DNA of 64,000 nt from an uncultured Pseudohongiella sp. (GTDB lineage Bacteria; Pseudomonadota; Gammaproteobacteria; Pseudomonadales; Pseudohongiellaceae): assembly GCA_902537815.1 (NCBI GenBank), contig CACBCS010000003.1, positions 91,320 through 155,319 of the forward strand. The letters run 5' to 3'. Shown piece after piece: positions 37,117 to 45,987 of the stretch. The position numbers were made by a program, and so were the translations under genes. The notes beneath the pieces are model-generated. The model was given only the letters and a program-made list of their open reading frames with translations, had not been told where the DNA came from and made no database searches. Positions within the stretch are counted from its first letter, which is position 1. The number at the start of each line of letters is the position of its first letter.

Positions 37117-37983
37117 CTATGCCCCCAGCTGACGGGCAAGGTCGAGAAAGCTTTCCGCATCAAAATCAAACTCGTCCGCTGTATTCCGCTCTCTGATCCG
37201 CTCTTCCCCCCATTCGAGAGGCCGGTAAACATAGGCCGTTTTTAAGCCTGCTTGTGCTGCCGCACGCAAGTCTCCAGGGTGTGCAGCGACCATCAAGACC
37301 TGAGCGGGCTGTAAATTCAGCAAATCCACGGCTTTCAGATACGCCCTCCGTTCTGGCTTGTAATGCTGCGCAAGCTCGGCGGAAAACACCGCGTCCCAGG
37401 GTAATCCTGCGTGCTTTGCCATGTTGGTCAACAAGGACACGTTGCCATTCGATAAGGTCGCAATGATAAATTGACTCTTCAGTCGATTCAGACCTCCTAC
37501 CGTATCAGGCCAGGGAGACAATCGGTGCCAGGCACGGTTGAGGTAATCAACTTCAGCTTCGGAAAGGCTATCGAGGCCGAACTCAATGACCAAATCATCC
37601 AAAATCATTCGGTGAAGATCATCAATGTCGGTCCAAGGAAGCTCTCCCGAGCGAACTTTGTTCATGGCGGGTCCGTAGCCTGCCCGCCAGCTGTCCGCAA
37701 ATGCGCCCCAATCGACCTGCAGGTTTTTTTGCTGTGCGAGCAGTCTGCCCTCTCTAATGATGGAAGAGCGCCAGTCAACAACGGTACCGAAGACATCAAA
37801 AAGCAGCGCCCTGATGCCTGTACGTTGAGAAGAAGAACTGTCCGTCTCCGCTCCCAGTAGAGGAAACGCGGTCATGAGGGAAGAGAGCCCCATAAACTGC
37901 AACGCTTTTCGCCTACGGTCAAACCGGCCAGTTGCCTCAGAGTCAGGAGCAGAAACCTCATTTTTGGTATCGAAATGGCGCAT
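37117..37983 (-). CDS. HAD-superfamily haloacid dehalogenase type II with Tat signal
   Basis: Of 288 residues, the first 45 form a Tat-like leader (FDRRRKALQFMGLSSLMTAF, then PLLGAET). The rest is a type II haloacid dehalogenase: nucleophile Asp in LLFDVFGTVVDWRS, second motif ATLSNGNVSLL, Lys in YKPERRAYLKAVD and acidic AAHPGDLRAAAQAGL. Family members usually hydrolyse 2-haloalkanoates or phosphate-like esters in the cytoplasm, so an exported member is unusual. The substrate cannot be told. Confidence 0.85.
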   Translation of the reverse strand: MRHFDTKNEVSAPDSEATGRFDRRRKALQFMGLSSLMTAFPLLGAETDSSSSQRTGIRALLFDVFGTVVDWRSSIIREGRLLAQQKNLQVDWGAFADSWRAGYGPAMNKVRSGELPWTDIDDLHRMILDDLVIEFGLDSLSEAEVDYLNRAWHRLSPWPDTVGGLNRLKSQFIIATLSNGNVSLLTNMAKHAGLPWDAVFSAELAQHYKPERRAYLKAVDLLNLQPAQVLMVAAHPGDLRAAAQAGLKTAYVYRPLEWGEERIRERNTADEFDFDAESFLDLARQLGA

Positions 37984-38095
37984 AGCTAAGGTGCCTCTGT
38001 TTACTCAATATCAGGATCAATAGAACATCAGCATACCTATTTGGTATGCTGACGCAAAGCCTAAATCAATCCAGATATGCCGAATCGTCGCTCCT

Positions 38096-39265
38096 ATGAT
38101 TGACCTAGAAACCGTTCGGGCTGAGACACCCGGATGCGACAACATCCTCCATTTCAACAATGCCGGATGCGCGCTGAGCCCGCATCCTGTCATCGATTCG
38201 GTGATCAGCCATCTTCAGCTTGAGCAGCGGATCGGCGGATACGAAGCGGCCTCACAGGCTGAAAAAGAAGTCGCCAATTTCTACACCCAGATGGCACAAC
38301 TGCTTAATTGCGAAAGTTCAGAAATTGCGTTTATGGAGAGCGCGACGCGGGCATGGCAATCCGCACTGTTGTCACTGGACCTCAAAGCAGGAGACGAAAT
38401 CATCACCGCTGGCAACGAGTATGTTGGGAACTACCTCAGCTTACTTGCACTAGCCCGCCATCGAGGTATCAGGTTCCAGACGCTTGCCCTTGGCGCTGAC
38501 GGTCTCATCAAGGCTGAAGAGCTCGAAAATCAGTTAAGCACAAAAACACGGGCCATCGTAGTCACCCACATTGCCAGCCAGCGGGGAGATATCCAAGACA
38601 TCAAGGCAATCGCTGAAATCGCCCAGTCAGAAGGCATTTGCCTCATAGTAGACGCGTGTCAGTCCGTTGGCCAGTTGCCTCTAGATTTGCAGGAGATCAA
38701 ATGCGATTTTCTCTGCGGCACCGGACGGAAATACTTGAGAGGTCCCAGAGGGACCGGGTTTTTATTCGCGCGCAATCAGAGCACGGCAAGCTTCACTCCA
38801 CCCGTGTTAGATTTACAGTCTGCCTCTTGGGACGCTGCAGAAAGCTTTACGGTAAAGAAGAGCGCCGGCCGGTTCGAAAGCTTTGAACGCAATCTCGCAG
38901 GCCAGATTGGATTGGGTCGGGCCGCTGAGTATGCCAATGCACTGGGCATGACACATATTGCGGCCCGTATTCAGAGTCTGGCTGAGAAACTGGTGACTGG
39001 GCTTCAGAATCTTCAGGGGGTTCAAGTGCATGAATTGAATGAGCCCCGATCAGGGATTGTGACTTTTAGCAAAACCGGCACAGCAGCTGGGGCGCTTCAG
39101 ATCCATCTGCATCAACGGGGCATCAATACATCGACCAGTAAAAAAAACAATGCAAGACTGGATCTGGACCGAGAGACGCAAGGAGACGTTATCAGGGCTT
39201 CTTTGCATTATTACAACACCAACAGTGAGATTGAACGCTTCATTCAGGTCATTGACCACTTCTGA
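38096..39265 (+). CDS. class V aminotransferase (PLP enzyme, desulfurase-like fold)
   Basis: Fold-type I PLP enzyme of 389 residues, related to cysteine desulfurase/selenocysteine lyase and isopenicillin-N-epimerase-like proteins. The cofactor pocket is visible: CLIVDACQSVGQLPLDLQ and the Schiff-base Lys in LCGTGRKYLRGPRGTGFLFA. The loop that in true desulfurases carries the catalytic Cys here reads INTSTSKKNNARLDLD without a Cys, followed by VIRASLHYYNTNSEIE. It is therefore probably an aminotransferase or lyase of unknown substrate rather than a sulfur donor. It is a lone gene, divergent from the HAD protein. Confidence 0.88.
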   Translation: MIDLETVRAETPGCDNILHFNNAGCALSPHPVIDSVISHLQLEQRIGGYEAASQAEKEVANFYTQMAQLLNCESSEIAFMESATRAWQSALLSLDLKAGDEIITAGNEYVGNYLSLLALARHRGIRFQTLALGADGLIKAEELENQLSTKTRAIVVTHIASQRGDIQDIKAIAEIAQSEGICLIVDACQSVGQLPLDLQEIKCDFLCGTGRKYLRGPRGTGFLFARNQSTASFTPPVLDLQSASWDAAESFTVKKSAGRFESFERNLAGQIGLGRAAEYANALGMTHIAARIQSLAEKLVTGLQNLQGVQVHELNEPRSGIVTFSKTGTAAGALQIHLHQRGINTSTSKKNNARLDLDRETQGDVIRASLHYYNTNSEIERFIQVIDHF

Positions 39266-39338
39266 CTACGACACCGGAGACAGCGCGAAAGGCCGCTTGC
39301 ATCAGCGACGCCCAGCAATTCGAGGCCGCCTGATCTGA

Positions 39339-40679
39339 TTACTGGAAGTACACTACAAGTATCGCGACCGGGCAGATAAATTTGACGTAGAACGGCCAGA
39401 TTTTCCAGAAAATTCCTGACTCGACTTTAGGGCACCCCTGTTTAAGTTCCTTAAGAATTTCACTGCGCTGCCAGATCCAAGCAGCAAAAATACAAAAGGC
39501 GAATCCCAGAAGCGGCTGACTCACCTCAGTTGTCACTGTCACCACAAGATCGAAAAGCGGATCGAAGTTAAAGACAATAATTAACGAGATGACAGTAATG
39601 ATGGATCCTATGAGGATGGCCGCCCGACGACGTTCAAGCCCATGATGTTCAACTGCGTAGGCGACCGGTACCTCCAGCATAGAAATAGATGACGTCAAAG
39701 AGGCAATCGTCATCAGCGCGAAAAAGGCAATGGCGACAAATACCCCGATGGCACCCATGGTAGTGAACAACGAGGGCAACACTGAAACAATCAGTCCTGG
39801 TCCGGCGATCAAGCCGCCCGCGTCATCATATATTTCCACACCACTGGCAAGCGCGACATACATAGCCGGCAAAATCAGCATTCCTGCCAACACTGCGATG
39901 CCGACATCAAGCAGCGCGACCAGACTGCCGATTGTGGGCAGGTTTTCCTTGCTACTGATGTAGGAACCATAAATCAGCATCGTACCCACCCCCAAGGACA
40001 AGGAAAAAAAAGCTTGACCCATCGCATCAACAAGCAGCGAAGGGTCTGCTATCAGAGAAAAATCCGGGATGAGATAGGCACGGAGTCCATCCATAGCGCC
40101 CGGCAACGTCAGGACATACACAATAAGCAAAAGAAGAATCACAATCAGAGACGGCATCAGACGCGAAGCCCATTTCTCAATACCTTCCTTAACGCCCGCG
40201 CTGATGATGTAAATGGTCAGCAACATGAATAACACCACGAACAGGCTGTTCCGCATGACCGCATCAGCGGTCAGCCAGGCTGACAGTTGCGAAGCGCCCA
40301 ACAAACGGGCAATCGGATCGAAGAAAAATGCGATCATCCAGCCACTGACGATGCCGTAAAAACTTAGGATAAAACTGACCGTGACAATACCGATGAATCC
40401 TACCAGCAAGGCAGCAAGCCGTGTCTTGTTGCCGGAGGATATCGTGCGCAGTGCCGTGACTGCATTGGCTCTGGCATAGCGCCCGATGATGAGCTCGGCC
40501 ATGAGCGCCGGATAGGCCAGAGCAAAGGCCAGAATCAGATACGTGAATAAAAAAGCTGCTCCGCCATTAGAGGCCGCGTTCGTCGGGAACCCCCAGATGT
40601 TTCCCAGACCAACCGCCGAGCCGGATGCAGCCATCAAAAATCCGAAACGGGACGTGAATTCACCTCGGGGAGCCGCCAT
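39339..40679 (-). CDS. sodium-dependent transporter, NSS/SNF family
   Basis: Secondary transporter of 446 residues, LeuT-type fold. The first helix with the sodium/substrate site is SRFGFLMAASGSAVGLGNIWGFP, and about eleven further hydrophobic segments follow. The bacterial short form with 11-12 helices usually carries amino acids or tryptophan-like substrates; the actual substrate is unknown. It is convergent with the aminotransferase gene, 73 nt apart, with no clear terminator. Confidence 0.92.
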   Translation of the reverse strand: MAAPRGEFTSRFGFLMAASGSAVGLGNIWGFPTNAASNGGAAFLFTYLILAFALAYPALMAELIIGRYARANAVTALRTISSGNKTRLAALLVGFIGIVTVSFILSFYGIVSGWMIAFFFDPIARLLGASQLSAWLTADAVMRNSLFVVLFMLLTIYIISAGVKEGIEKWASRLMPSLIVILLLLIVYVLTLPGAMDGLRAYLIPDFSLIADPSLLVDAMGQAFFSLSLGVGTMLIYGSYISSKENLPTIGSLVALLDVGIAVLAGMLILPAMYVALASGVEIYDDAGGLIAGPGLIVSVLPSLFTTMGAIGVFVAIAFFALMTIASLTSSISMLEVPVAYAVEHHGLERRRAAILIGSIITVISLIIVFNFDPLFDLVVTVTTEVSQPLLGFAFCIFAAWIWQRSEILKELKQGCPKVESGIFWKIWPFYVKFICPVAILVVYFQ

Positions 40680-40798
40680 GACGCCAATTCTCTTTTATTT
40701 GTATTTTGTGTTTCCCGCTAGTCGTCCAGTTGTCTTAGAGCCCGACGCGGATCCCGACATGAAGAGTAAATCAAAGCCAAGAGCGCGTAAATGAAGTC

Positions 40799-41752
40799 TT
40801 ATTGATCGTAGGAGACCAGCGTGAAAATCAGTGCGTCCGGGTCGGTTAGCTCGAACAGCACATTGCTCAGAACCATAACCTGGCCATTCTGATTGACTTC
40901 AAGCGAGGGGATCCGCAGCCGATTGTCTGAAGCGGAATATGTGGCTATGCCAGAAAAGCTGGTGCGGGCGATGACAGAGCCCGGGTCGACTTGTAATTGC
41001 AACCCGCTGCTGGACGGAATCTGGCGCAGGTAAAGGCTTACGATATCTTCGTCATTATTGACGTTAACGGATGTAATCAATAACCCCGAATTTGACTCAA
41101 AAACGTGGGCCGCCTCGCTGTAGCGCTCGACAACCGATACGTTCATGTAAACCAGATCGCGAGGGTCATTATAAACCCCGGTTATAAAGGGCGCATCCTG
41201 GGCCTTGAAGCCGAGGCTGATTTTGTTCAGACCGTTAATCGTGTCGAGTACCGCCATACCGTTACCAAGAACGCTGCCAAACACGGTGAAACCACCGTTT
41301 GATGTATCCAGTGAGGTATTGTCACTGAGATTCACAAACCATTGGTTGGTTGCACTGTCGGGATCGCCATCTATCTTGGCCATGGCTACGGTGCCTCTGA
41401 TATTAGAGGCACCGAATTCGTTAATCACCGGAGGGTCTGTCGGAACATCGACAGGTCCCACATAAGGCTGAAATCTGTAGGCCCCGCCCTGTACAACAAA
41501 GTCATCGGGCACCCGATGCAGGTAGGTGGCATTGTAGTCTCCGCGTCTGACGTAATTCAGAAAGTTCTGAACCGTAGCCGGTGCCGACTCATCGAGAAAC
41601 TCTATCGAGTAATCGCCGACAGAGGTACTCACCCTGACAATCGTGCCGGCCTGCCCAGAGGCACTGAAAGCCAAAATAACGACGCAACCGAGCAATCCCA
41701 CCAATCGGCGCAGCAACAGAAGTCGACGCAAATGAAAGTCTGAAATGAACAC
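40799..41752 (-). CDS. secreted cyclophilin-type peptidyl-prolyl isomerase
   Basis: Exported PPIase of 317 residues: signal peptide LLGCVVILAFSASGQA, cyclophilin domain (about 40-215) with FLNYVRRGDYNATYLHRVPD, FVVQGGAYRF and TNQWFVNLSDN. The cyclophilin domain has insertions and is followed by about 100 residues of unknown beta-rich sequence. It probably assists folding of periplasmic or outer-membrane proteins. It is divergent from the YegD-like chaperone gene, which may be a coincidence of related function. Confidence 0.88.
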   Translation of the reverse strand: MFISDFHLRRLLLLRRLVGLLGCVVILAFSASGQAGTIVRVSTSVGDYSIEFLDESAPATVQNFLNYVRRGDYNATYLHRVPDDFVVQGGAYRFQPYVGPVDVPTDPPVINEFGASNIRGTVAMAKIDGDPDSATNQWFVNLSDNTSLDTSNGGFTVFGSVLGNGMAVLDTINGLNKISLGFKAQDAPFITGVYNDPRDLVYMNVSVVERYSEAAHVFESNSGLLITSVNVNNDEDIVSLYLRQIPSSSGLQLQVDPGSVIARTSFSGIATYSASDNRLRIPSLEVNQNGQVMVLSNVLFELTDPDALIFTLVSYDQ

Positions 41753-41926
41753 GGTAATTTCCGCCTGAATGAGCGCTCGCAGGATAGGTCAACTGCCGAA
41801 AAACATCAACATATTCAATAACCAATACAAAGAGTTTGACACTCAGCTTATTTTTCTCTGCAGCTCTATTCTAAGTTATCATACGTCGGTCCAGACGGGT
41901 TAAATGGACATTAACTTTCTGCCACT

Positions 41927-43456
41927 GTGCTTCGGTCTGCTGACACTCCGGGCCCGGGCGATACCAAGACTCTAAGCAAGACATTGAACTCCTCTGATTC
42001 AACAGAATCTTCACCGCGAATCGGCATTGGTGTCGACTTCGGCACCAGTAACAGTGCCGCCGCTGTCTATGACGGCGAACGGATACACCTGATCCCACTC
42101 GAAGAGACTGCTGTGGTGATGCCTTCCGCGACTTACATCGACAAAGAGCTAAAAATCACTACAGGACAGGCAGCCATTAATCGCTACGTTGAAAGCAACA
42201 TGGGAAGAACTGTTGAACTCAGTGCCGAGATACTTGGTGAAGGCCGCTCCACCACCGGGCAAATCGGCGACAAAGGGCTGCCGGAAGAGGCGCAGACCCA
42301 ACTGATCTATGGTCAATCATTCATTGACGGAGGGCTACAGGGTCGATTGTTCCGCGGTATAAAACGACTTTTGGGAAACCGGAATGCGCCGCGCCTGATG
42401 GTGTTTGACCGACCATTCCGTCTCGTTGCACTGATCACTCCGCTATTGGTAAGTGTTCAGCAGCGTGTTGAACGGCTGATTCTAACATTCGAGTCAGATC
42501 CGAAGGCAGCTGACCATGCCTGTATCGGCCATCCAGTCAATTTCGAAGGGACCGAGCAAGGGCGGAACCAGCTGGCCCTCACCCTGCTCAAGGAAGCCTA
42601 CGGATATGCCGGCTTCAGCCGTCAGAGCCTGTATCCGGAACCCGTCGCAGCAGCCTTGAGCTATCTGCACCAATACCCGGCTGCCAGTCAGCAAACCATT
42701 CTTGCCGTAGACTTCGGCGGTGGAACGCTGGATCTTTGTTTGCTCAAGCGTTTCGAGGAAGGCTTCAAAGTCATTGGCACCCACGGGATTGGATTGGGCG
42801 GCGACCATATTGACCAACTGATGTTTAAAAAAATCCTCTTTCCCCTTCTGGGCAAGGGCGAACGCTGGCGGCGGGCAGGCTCAGACCGAGAAATTGAAAC
42901 GCTCTTCCCCTTCGAAGACTACGAGGAGCTGCTGCTGAATTGGGCGGTTTCCTACATGCTCAATCAGAATCGCTTCACCACGCCGCTGATGCAGCGTATC
43001 GAAGAAAAAGACGAAGCTTCGATTAAGTTCAGGCGTCTTTACGATCTGATAAAAAACAATTACAGCTACCTGGTTTTTCAGGCGCTTAAAGATCTGAAGG
43101 CTGAACTGTCCAGTCATGACACGGCCAGGCTGGACATCCCCGAGATTGATATAGACCTTAAGGTGTCCCGTGGACATTTTGAAGAAATCATCCTACCTGT
43201 CCTGACAGAGTTACAGGCGGCAATCGCGACTATCTTACAGCGCGCCAACATCAAAGCTGAGCAGATACAGCTGGTCCTTCGTACCGGGGGCTCCTCACTG
43301 ATTCCTGCCGTCAAGCGTTTACTGGACGAGTCGTTTCCAGACAAAGTGATTGAACATGACCCGTTCACCAGCGTTGCTGCGGGCTTGGCCATCGCAGAGT
43401 ATCGGAGTCTAGGCGCTCAGGCTTACAGCGGACCGGAATCGGTGAGCAGGTTTTAG
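41927..43456 (+). CDS. YegD-like Hsp70-family chaperone
   Basis: Actin-fold ATPase of 509 residues without the DnaK substrate domain, like E. coli YegD. ATP-binding motifs IGVDFGTSNSAAAVYDG and ILAVDFGGGTLDLCLL are present, with LVLRTGGSSLIPAVKRLL near the C-terminus. GTG 41927 is the longest start; TTG 41984 would drop a Ser/Thr-rich leader that is poorly conserved in the family. It is followed after 6 nt by the sterol-desaturase-family gene, so the two are likely co-transcribed. Confidence 0.85.
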   Translation: MLRSADTPGPGDTKTLSKTLNSSDSTESSPRIGIGVDFGTSNSAAAVYDGERIHLIPLEETAVVMPSATYIDKELKITTGQAAINRYVESNMGRTVELSAEILGEGRSTTGQIGDKGLPEEAQTQLIYGQSFIDGGLQGRLFRGIKRLLGNRNAPRLMVFDRPFRLVALITPLLVSVQQRVERLILTFESDPKAADHACIGHPVNFEGTEQGRNQLALTLLKEAYGYAGFSRQSLYPEPVAAALSYLHQYPAASQQTILAVDFGGGTLDLCLLKRFEEGFKVIGTHGIGLGGDHIDQLMFKKILFPLLGKGERWRRAGSDREIETLFPFEDYEELLLNWAVSYMLNQNRFTTPLMQRIEEKDEASIKFRRLYDLIKNNYSYLVFQALKDLKAELSSHDTARLDIPEIDIDLKVSRGHFEEIILPVLTELQAAIATILQRANIKAEQIQLVLRTGGSSLIPAVKRLLDESFPDKVIEHDPFTSVAAGLAIAEYRSLGAQAYSGPESVSRF

Positions 43457-43462
43457 CGACTC

Positions 43463-44701
43463 ATGAATCTTATTCTGTATGCTATCCCGGTATTCCTGCT
43501 GCTGATTCTCGTGGAATTCAGCTATGGCCTGCTGTGCGCTCGAAATACCTATCGTCTTGATGACACGATCAACAGCCTGTCAATGGGGACTCTCAGCAGG
43601 TTGCAAGCACTGGTGATCGTTGGGACTTCGGCTGGCCTGTATGAGTTTGTCGCGACCACTTTCGGGCTGTCGCAGCTTTCAGAACAGAGCCTGTGGACCT
43701 GGCTATCCTGTTTTGTACTTTACGATCTGGCGTACTACTGGAAGCACCGATTGGGGCATGAAGTCGCGCTGTTCTGGGGCGCCCATGTTGCACATCATCA
43801 AAGTGAAGATTTCAACCTTGGCACGGCCCTCCGTCAAACCAGCACAGACTTTTACAGTTTTATTTTCTATCTCCCGTTCTTCGCCGCTGGCTATCCCGGT
43901 GAAGTCCTGTTCTCCGTTGTCAGTCTCAATCTGATTTATCAGTTCTGGGTGCATACCGAACATATCCAGAAGTTAGGGCACCTGGAATGGCTGCTAGTCA
44001 CTCCTTCGAATCACCGCGTACACCATGGTCGGAACGAACAGTATATCGATCGTAACTATGGGGGCGTATTCATCGTCTGGGACCGCCTGTTCGGCACTTT
44101 TCAGGACGAATTACCGGAAGAACCCGTCATTTTTGGCCTAAGCAAGCCACTCAAAAGCTGGAATCCACTGTGGGCTAATGCCCATGTTTACTGGAGACTC
44201 ATGCTGGATTGCTGGCATACCCCCGGCCTGCTGAACAAACTCTCACTGCCGTTCCGTCGCCCCGGATGGCGGGCACCCGGTCATACCAGCAACTGCCAGA
44301 GTAAACAAATACCCCCAGCCAAGGCTGAAAAATTCGACCCGCAGATCAATCACTTCGGAAGAATCTATGTTTTCGCGCAATTCCTGGTCACCACCGGCCT
44401 TGCCTTGTACACCCTGATCAATGCGCCGGACTGGGATTATCAGACAACCGTATGGATGGTCGTATTTCTGACCTATTCGCTGTGCGTTCACGGCTTCTGG
44501 TTAGAAGGAAAAACCTTCAGTGCCCTGCATGAATTGCTGAGACTTGGCGGTACTGCCCTGCTTCTGTTTTTAATCCAGCCAACCGCCGGATACCAGCTGC
44601 TGTACTCCGGCTATCTCATCACCTCTCTAGCACTGCTCTGGACTGGAATGCGAAGCGCCAGGCACTCTGATCCGGACGATTTCACCTCGCTGTACCCCTA
44701 G
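43463..44701 (+). CDS. sterol desaturase / fatty acid hydroxylase family membrane enzyme
   Basis: Di-iron membrane oxygenase of 412 residues. Histidine clusters: YYWKHRLGHE, GAHVAHHQSEDFN, SNHRVHHGRNEQYIDRNYGG, the fatty-acid-hydroxylase superfamily pattern. Several membrane helices lie at both ends; the last 130 residues hold three more (LVTTGLALYTLI, TAGYQLLYSGYLITSLALLW). Substrate is unknown; lipids, carotenoids or hopanoids are the usual candidates. It overlaps the next, convergent gene by 4 nt. Confidence 0.9.
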   Translation: MNLILYAIPVFLLLILVEFSYGLLCARNTYRLDDTINSLSMGTLSRLQALVIVGTSAGLYEFVATTFGLSQLSEQSLWTWLSCFVLYDLAYYWKHRLGHEVALFWGAHVAHHQSEDFNLGTALRQTSTDFYSFIFYLPFFAAGYPGEVLFSVVSLNLIYQFWVHTEHIQKLGHLEWLLVTPSNHRVHHGRNEQYIDRNYGGVFIVWDRLFGTFQDELPEEPVIFGLSKPLKSWNPLWANAHVYWRLMLDCWHTPGLLNKLSLPFRRPGWRAPGHTSNCQSKQIPPAKAEKFDPQINHFGRIYVFAQFLVTTGLALYTLINAPDWDYQTTVWMVVFLTYSLCVHGFWLEGKTFSALHELLRLGGTALLLFLIQPTAGYQLLYSGYLITSLALLWTGMRSARHSDPDDFTSLYP

Positions 44702-45489
44702 AGCCGATCCAGAGGAAAGCTTGTAATCAGAGCCCCTGTCGCGGGATTTCTGATTTCGAATTCAGCCTTGAAGGCACTCGACAGCGCATCGGTAAAGCTG
44801 GTGCCATCATCCAGGCTTGAAATGATGAACACCATCCTCGCTTGAACCGTCTTCGCGGGCGGCAATGCCAGCGGATTGAACCGGTAATCCCCGTTGTTGC
44901 TGAGCATCCCGCGCACCGATGACTCTACGCTCAAACCGGAATCCGGCACTTCGGCGCGTACCGCGCGGAATAAAGCAGATCCGTCATTTGCATCGGTCAC
45001 TCTGAGAAACACATTGACATACTCGGTAAACAGCCCGGTATTTCGGAGAGTGATAAGAGGCGTATAAATCGGGTATGCAAAGCCGACCTCTACCAATCCA
45101 TTGCTGGATGCGTCTGTGATCAGCGCACTGTTCAGCTGATCTCCCTGAATTTCCCCCGGACTGCGCTGCGGTAGCAGCCAGCTAAAATACAGAATCGCAG
45201 GGAGCAGTGCAGGGAGGCAAACCACAAAGCCATAGGCTCCGGGCCGTTTAACAAACACCGGAGCCAGCGGATAAATGGCTGTCAGGAGCAGCAATATGGC
45301 GCAGTCCAGGATGGCAGCGCGGATAATCAGCGCTTGAGAACCGATAAACTCAGGGTTTGTGAGAAAGACCGCCAGCACGCCCGAGGCCGTGAGCATTGCC
45401 AGCAGGCTTAAAATCAGTTGTCGGACGGAGATCATGGCGGCTTTGCTACCCGCGCCCAGCAAGGAGGTAAGACTGGCCACCTGTATCAA
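44698..45489 (-). CDS. hypothetical membrane protein, three N-terminal helices
   Basis: Not recognised. From ATG 45435 or the TTG at 45489, the first 110 residues hold three hydrophobic helices (LILSLLAMLTASGVLAVFL, IIRAAILDCAILLLLTAIYP, FVVCLPALLPAILYFSWLL). They are followed by a soluble beta-rich domain of about 140 residues with VEVGFAYPIYTPLITLRNTG and YVNVFLRVTDANDGSALF. The soluble part probably faces the periplasm, as expected from three helices, but topology is a guess. It is transcribed after the GNAT gene. Confidence 0.65.
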   Translation of the reverse strand: MIQVASLTSLLGAGSKAAMISVRQLILSLLAMLTASGVLAVFLTNPEFIGSQALIIRAAILDCAILLLLTAIYPLAPVFVKRPGAYGFVVCLPALLPAILYFSWLLPQRSPGEIQGDQLNSALITDASSNGLVEVGFAYPIYTPLITLRNTGLFTEYVNVFLRVTDANDGSALFRAVRAEVPDSGLSVESSVRGMLSNNGDYRFNPLALPPAKTVQARMVFIISSLDDGTSFTDALSSAFKAEFEIRNPATGALITSFPLDRL

Positions 45490-45496
45490 ACATCTG

Positions 45497-45973
45497 CTAG
45501 ACCCTTTTTAAACACCTGGCAACGGGATAGAGGTCAAAGCCCATTTTTTCATAGGTCTTTCTGGCAGCGGCGTGGGAGGATTCATCGCCAGTTTCAATCA
45601 TCACGAGAGCGAAACCGCGCTGTTTGATAATTTCGATGCCGGCATTAATGAGTGCAGTACCGATGCCTCTGCGCTGGCAGTCTGGATCAACGCCGATCAG
45701 ATATATCTGGCCGAGAAAGTCTTCCGGATGGAAAGATATGGCAGCAAACCCAAGGATTTTCTCATCTCGCTCGGCAACGATTGTATGGATATCGCCACTG
45801 TCGCAGACGGTATTCAAGGAACGAATCTGTTCAGCCTGCCAGTCGGGCACGAAGACTTCGTAAATTTCCGGCTTGATACTGCGCTCGAGATCGGCAAATA
45901 CAGGTTTCCAAGCTCTGAGGGTGATCTCTTTAAGTGCTGGTTTGTAGTCTGCTTCGTAGTCGCGAATATTCAT
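45497..45973 (-). CDS. GNAT-family N-acetyltransferase
   Basis: Acetyl-CoA-binding acetyltransferase of 158 residues. The motif A region is VDPDCQRRGIGTALINAGIE, followed by the typical EKMGFDLYPV. The acceptor is unknown. It lies 14 nt after lipA on the same strand and so may end the lipB-lipA transcript. Confidence 0.85.
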   Translation of the reverse strand: MNIRDYEADYKPALKEITLRAWKPVFADLERSIKPEIYEVFVPDWQAEQIRSLNTVCDSGDIHTIVAERDEKILGFAAISFHPEDFLGQIYLIGVDPDCQRRGIGTALINAGIEIIKQRGFALVMIETGDESSHAAARKTYEKMGFDLYPVARCLKRV

Positions 45974-45987
45974 GCTGCCTAACGATG

